DNA of 64,000 nucleotides, taken from the NCBI GenBank assembly GCA_026745465.1, contig JACYXH010000396.1, positions 652,001 to 716,000 of the forward strand. Reading direction: 5' to 3'. Origin of the DNA: Lota lota. Its lineage: Eukaryota > Chordata > Actinopteri > Gadiformes > Lotidae. Shown here piece by piece: positions 63,340-64,000 of this stretch. Position numbers and translations under genes: made by a program. The stretch's first letter is position 1. Each line of letters opens with the position of its first letter. The notes below the pieces were generated by a model. It saw only the letters and a program-made list of their open reading frames with translations. It did no database searches and had not been told where the DNA came from.

Positions 63340-63530
63340 ATAAATACAAATCAGTTTTACCTAGATATTTAGTAAGCTTATATCAATATCTCCCTGATAA
63401 TTAATAAATATAAATAAATTTCACCCCGACCATTTAAAAATATAAATAAATTTCACCCAGATGGTTAGTAAATATTAATCAATTTCACCCTGATAATTTA
63501 TAAATGTAAATCCATTTTACAGCGTTAGTA
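63340..63530. repeat. AT-rich degenerate minisatellite, ~42-bp unit, about 4-5 copies
   Basis: Units contain taaatataaataaatttcac followed by cc.gat/gac, then (ta)taattta or gttag. Copies are visible around 63390, 63430, 63470 and 63510. Confidence 0.75.
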
Positions 63531-63631
63531 TATCATTGCAAAGTATTTATTCCAATGGACCCTGTTGACATTGTCATTAGGTGTGGAAAGGATTACAGAG
63601 AAACTGTGACTTAAAAACATGCATAAGTTAC

Positions 63632-63975
63632 TTTGTTACTGTAGTTATTATATATTGTATCTGTAGTTACTGTAGTTATATACTGTATCCGTAGTTCCTG
63701 TAGTAAATGTATCTACTGTAGTTACTGTAGTTATATACTGTATCCGTAGTTACTGTAGCTTCTAGGGTTAGTTATTGTAGCTACACCAGTAACTGTAGTT
63801 ACCATAGTTAGGTACTGAACCTACCCTAGTTAGTGTTGTTACCGTAATTACTGTATCTTACTCTACTTAACGTAGTTACTGTTATTGTAGGAACTGTAGT
63901 ACCCATAGATACTGCAGTTACAATATACTAGTTATTGTAGATACTACTGTACCTTTTGCAGTTACCGTAGCGACC
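63632..63975. repeat. Degenerate (GTTACTGTA)n-type array
   Basis: gttactgta / gttaccgta / gttattgta variants recur for about 340 bp, with a higher-order copy of tatactgtatccgtagtt (63680s and 63730s). Confidence 0.85.
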
Positions 63976-64000
63976 AGAGCATGTGTGTGGCATGATGATT

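Overview
This 64-kb window looks like gene-poor, repeat-rich nuclear DNA from a ray-finned (teleost) fish. The reasons are very long pure dinucleotide arrays, several VNTRs, fish-type L2/CR1-like LINE and Tc1-like sequences, tRNA-headed SINEs whose 3' ends match the eel UnaL2 / V-SINE type (GGATA-loop hairpin plus TGTAA tail), several LTR-element fossils, and pseudogenes of two protein families that I know only from expanded teleost copies. The species cannot be settled from here. I see no intact host gene and no RNA gene. The longest open frames are simple-repeat artefacts.

Layout. 0-2 kb: a GC-box-bearing 52-bp minisatellite. 2-8.9 kb: unique sequence with one old SINE and small duplications. 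8.9-10.6 kb, minus strand: a decayed zinc-finger-family pseudogene. 10.7-11.8 kb, minus strand: a 5'-truncated LINE with reverse transcriptase. 12-25 kb: mostly unique DNA with microsatellites and a degenerate minisatellite at 18.65 kb. 25.7-26.3 kb: a Ty3/gypsy LTR/gag remnant. 27.97-31.8 kb: a broken but structurally complete LTR retrotransposon on the minus strand with a 5-bp target duplication. 31.8-41 kb: dense microsatellites, one LINE/SINE tail, an inverted-repeat element and a possible regulatory module.

42-47 kb is a transposon nest. It holds two solo LTRs of one family in opposite orientation, one carrying an expanded 23-bp minisatellite. Between them lie an ORF1 fossil resembling DIRS/Ngaro elements, a different solo LTR, and a decayed Tc1-like transposon. 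50.3-51.1 kb is a 28-bp pyrimidine-rich VNTR. 51.3-52.25 kb is a SINE split by a 718-bp element with long terminal inverted repeats and an apparent 9-bp target duplication. 56.4-62.5 kb carries a pseudogene in which a zinc-finger family block is followed directly by a SAMD3-like family block; a solo LTR later landed in one of its exons. The window closes with a second SINE and two AT-rich degenerate minisatellites.

Nothing here works as a pathway. The interest lies in nested insertions that can be ordered in time, in a minisatellite caught expanding inside an LTR, and in the composite pseudogene. All homology statements come from memory of family sequences and reading by eye; no search was run.
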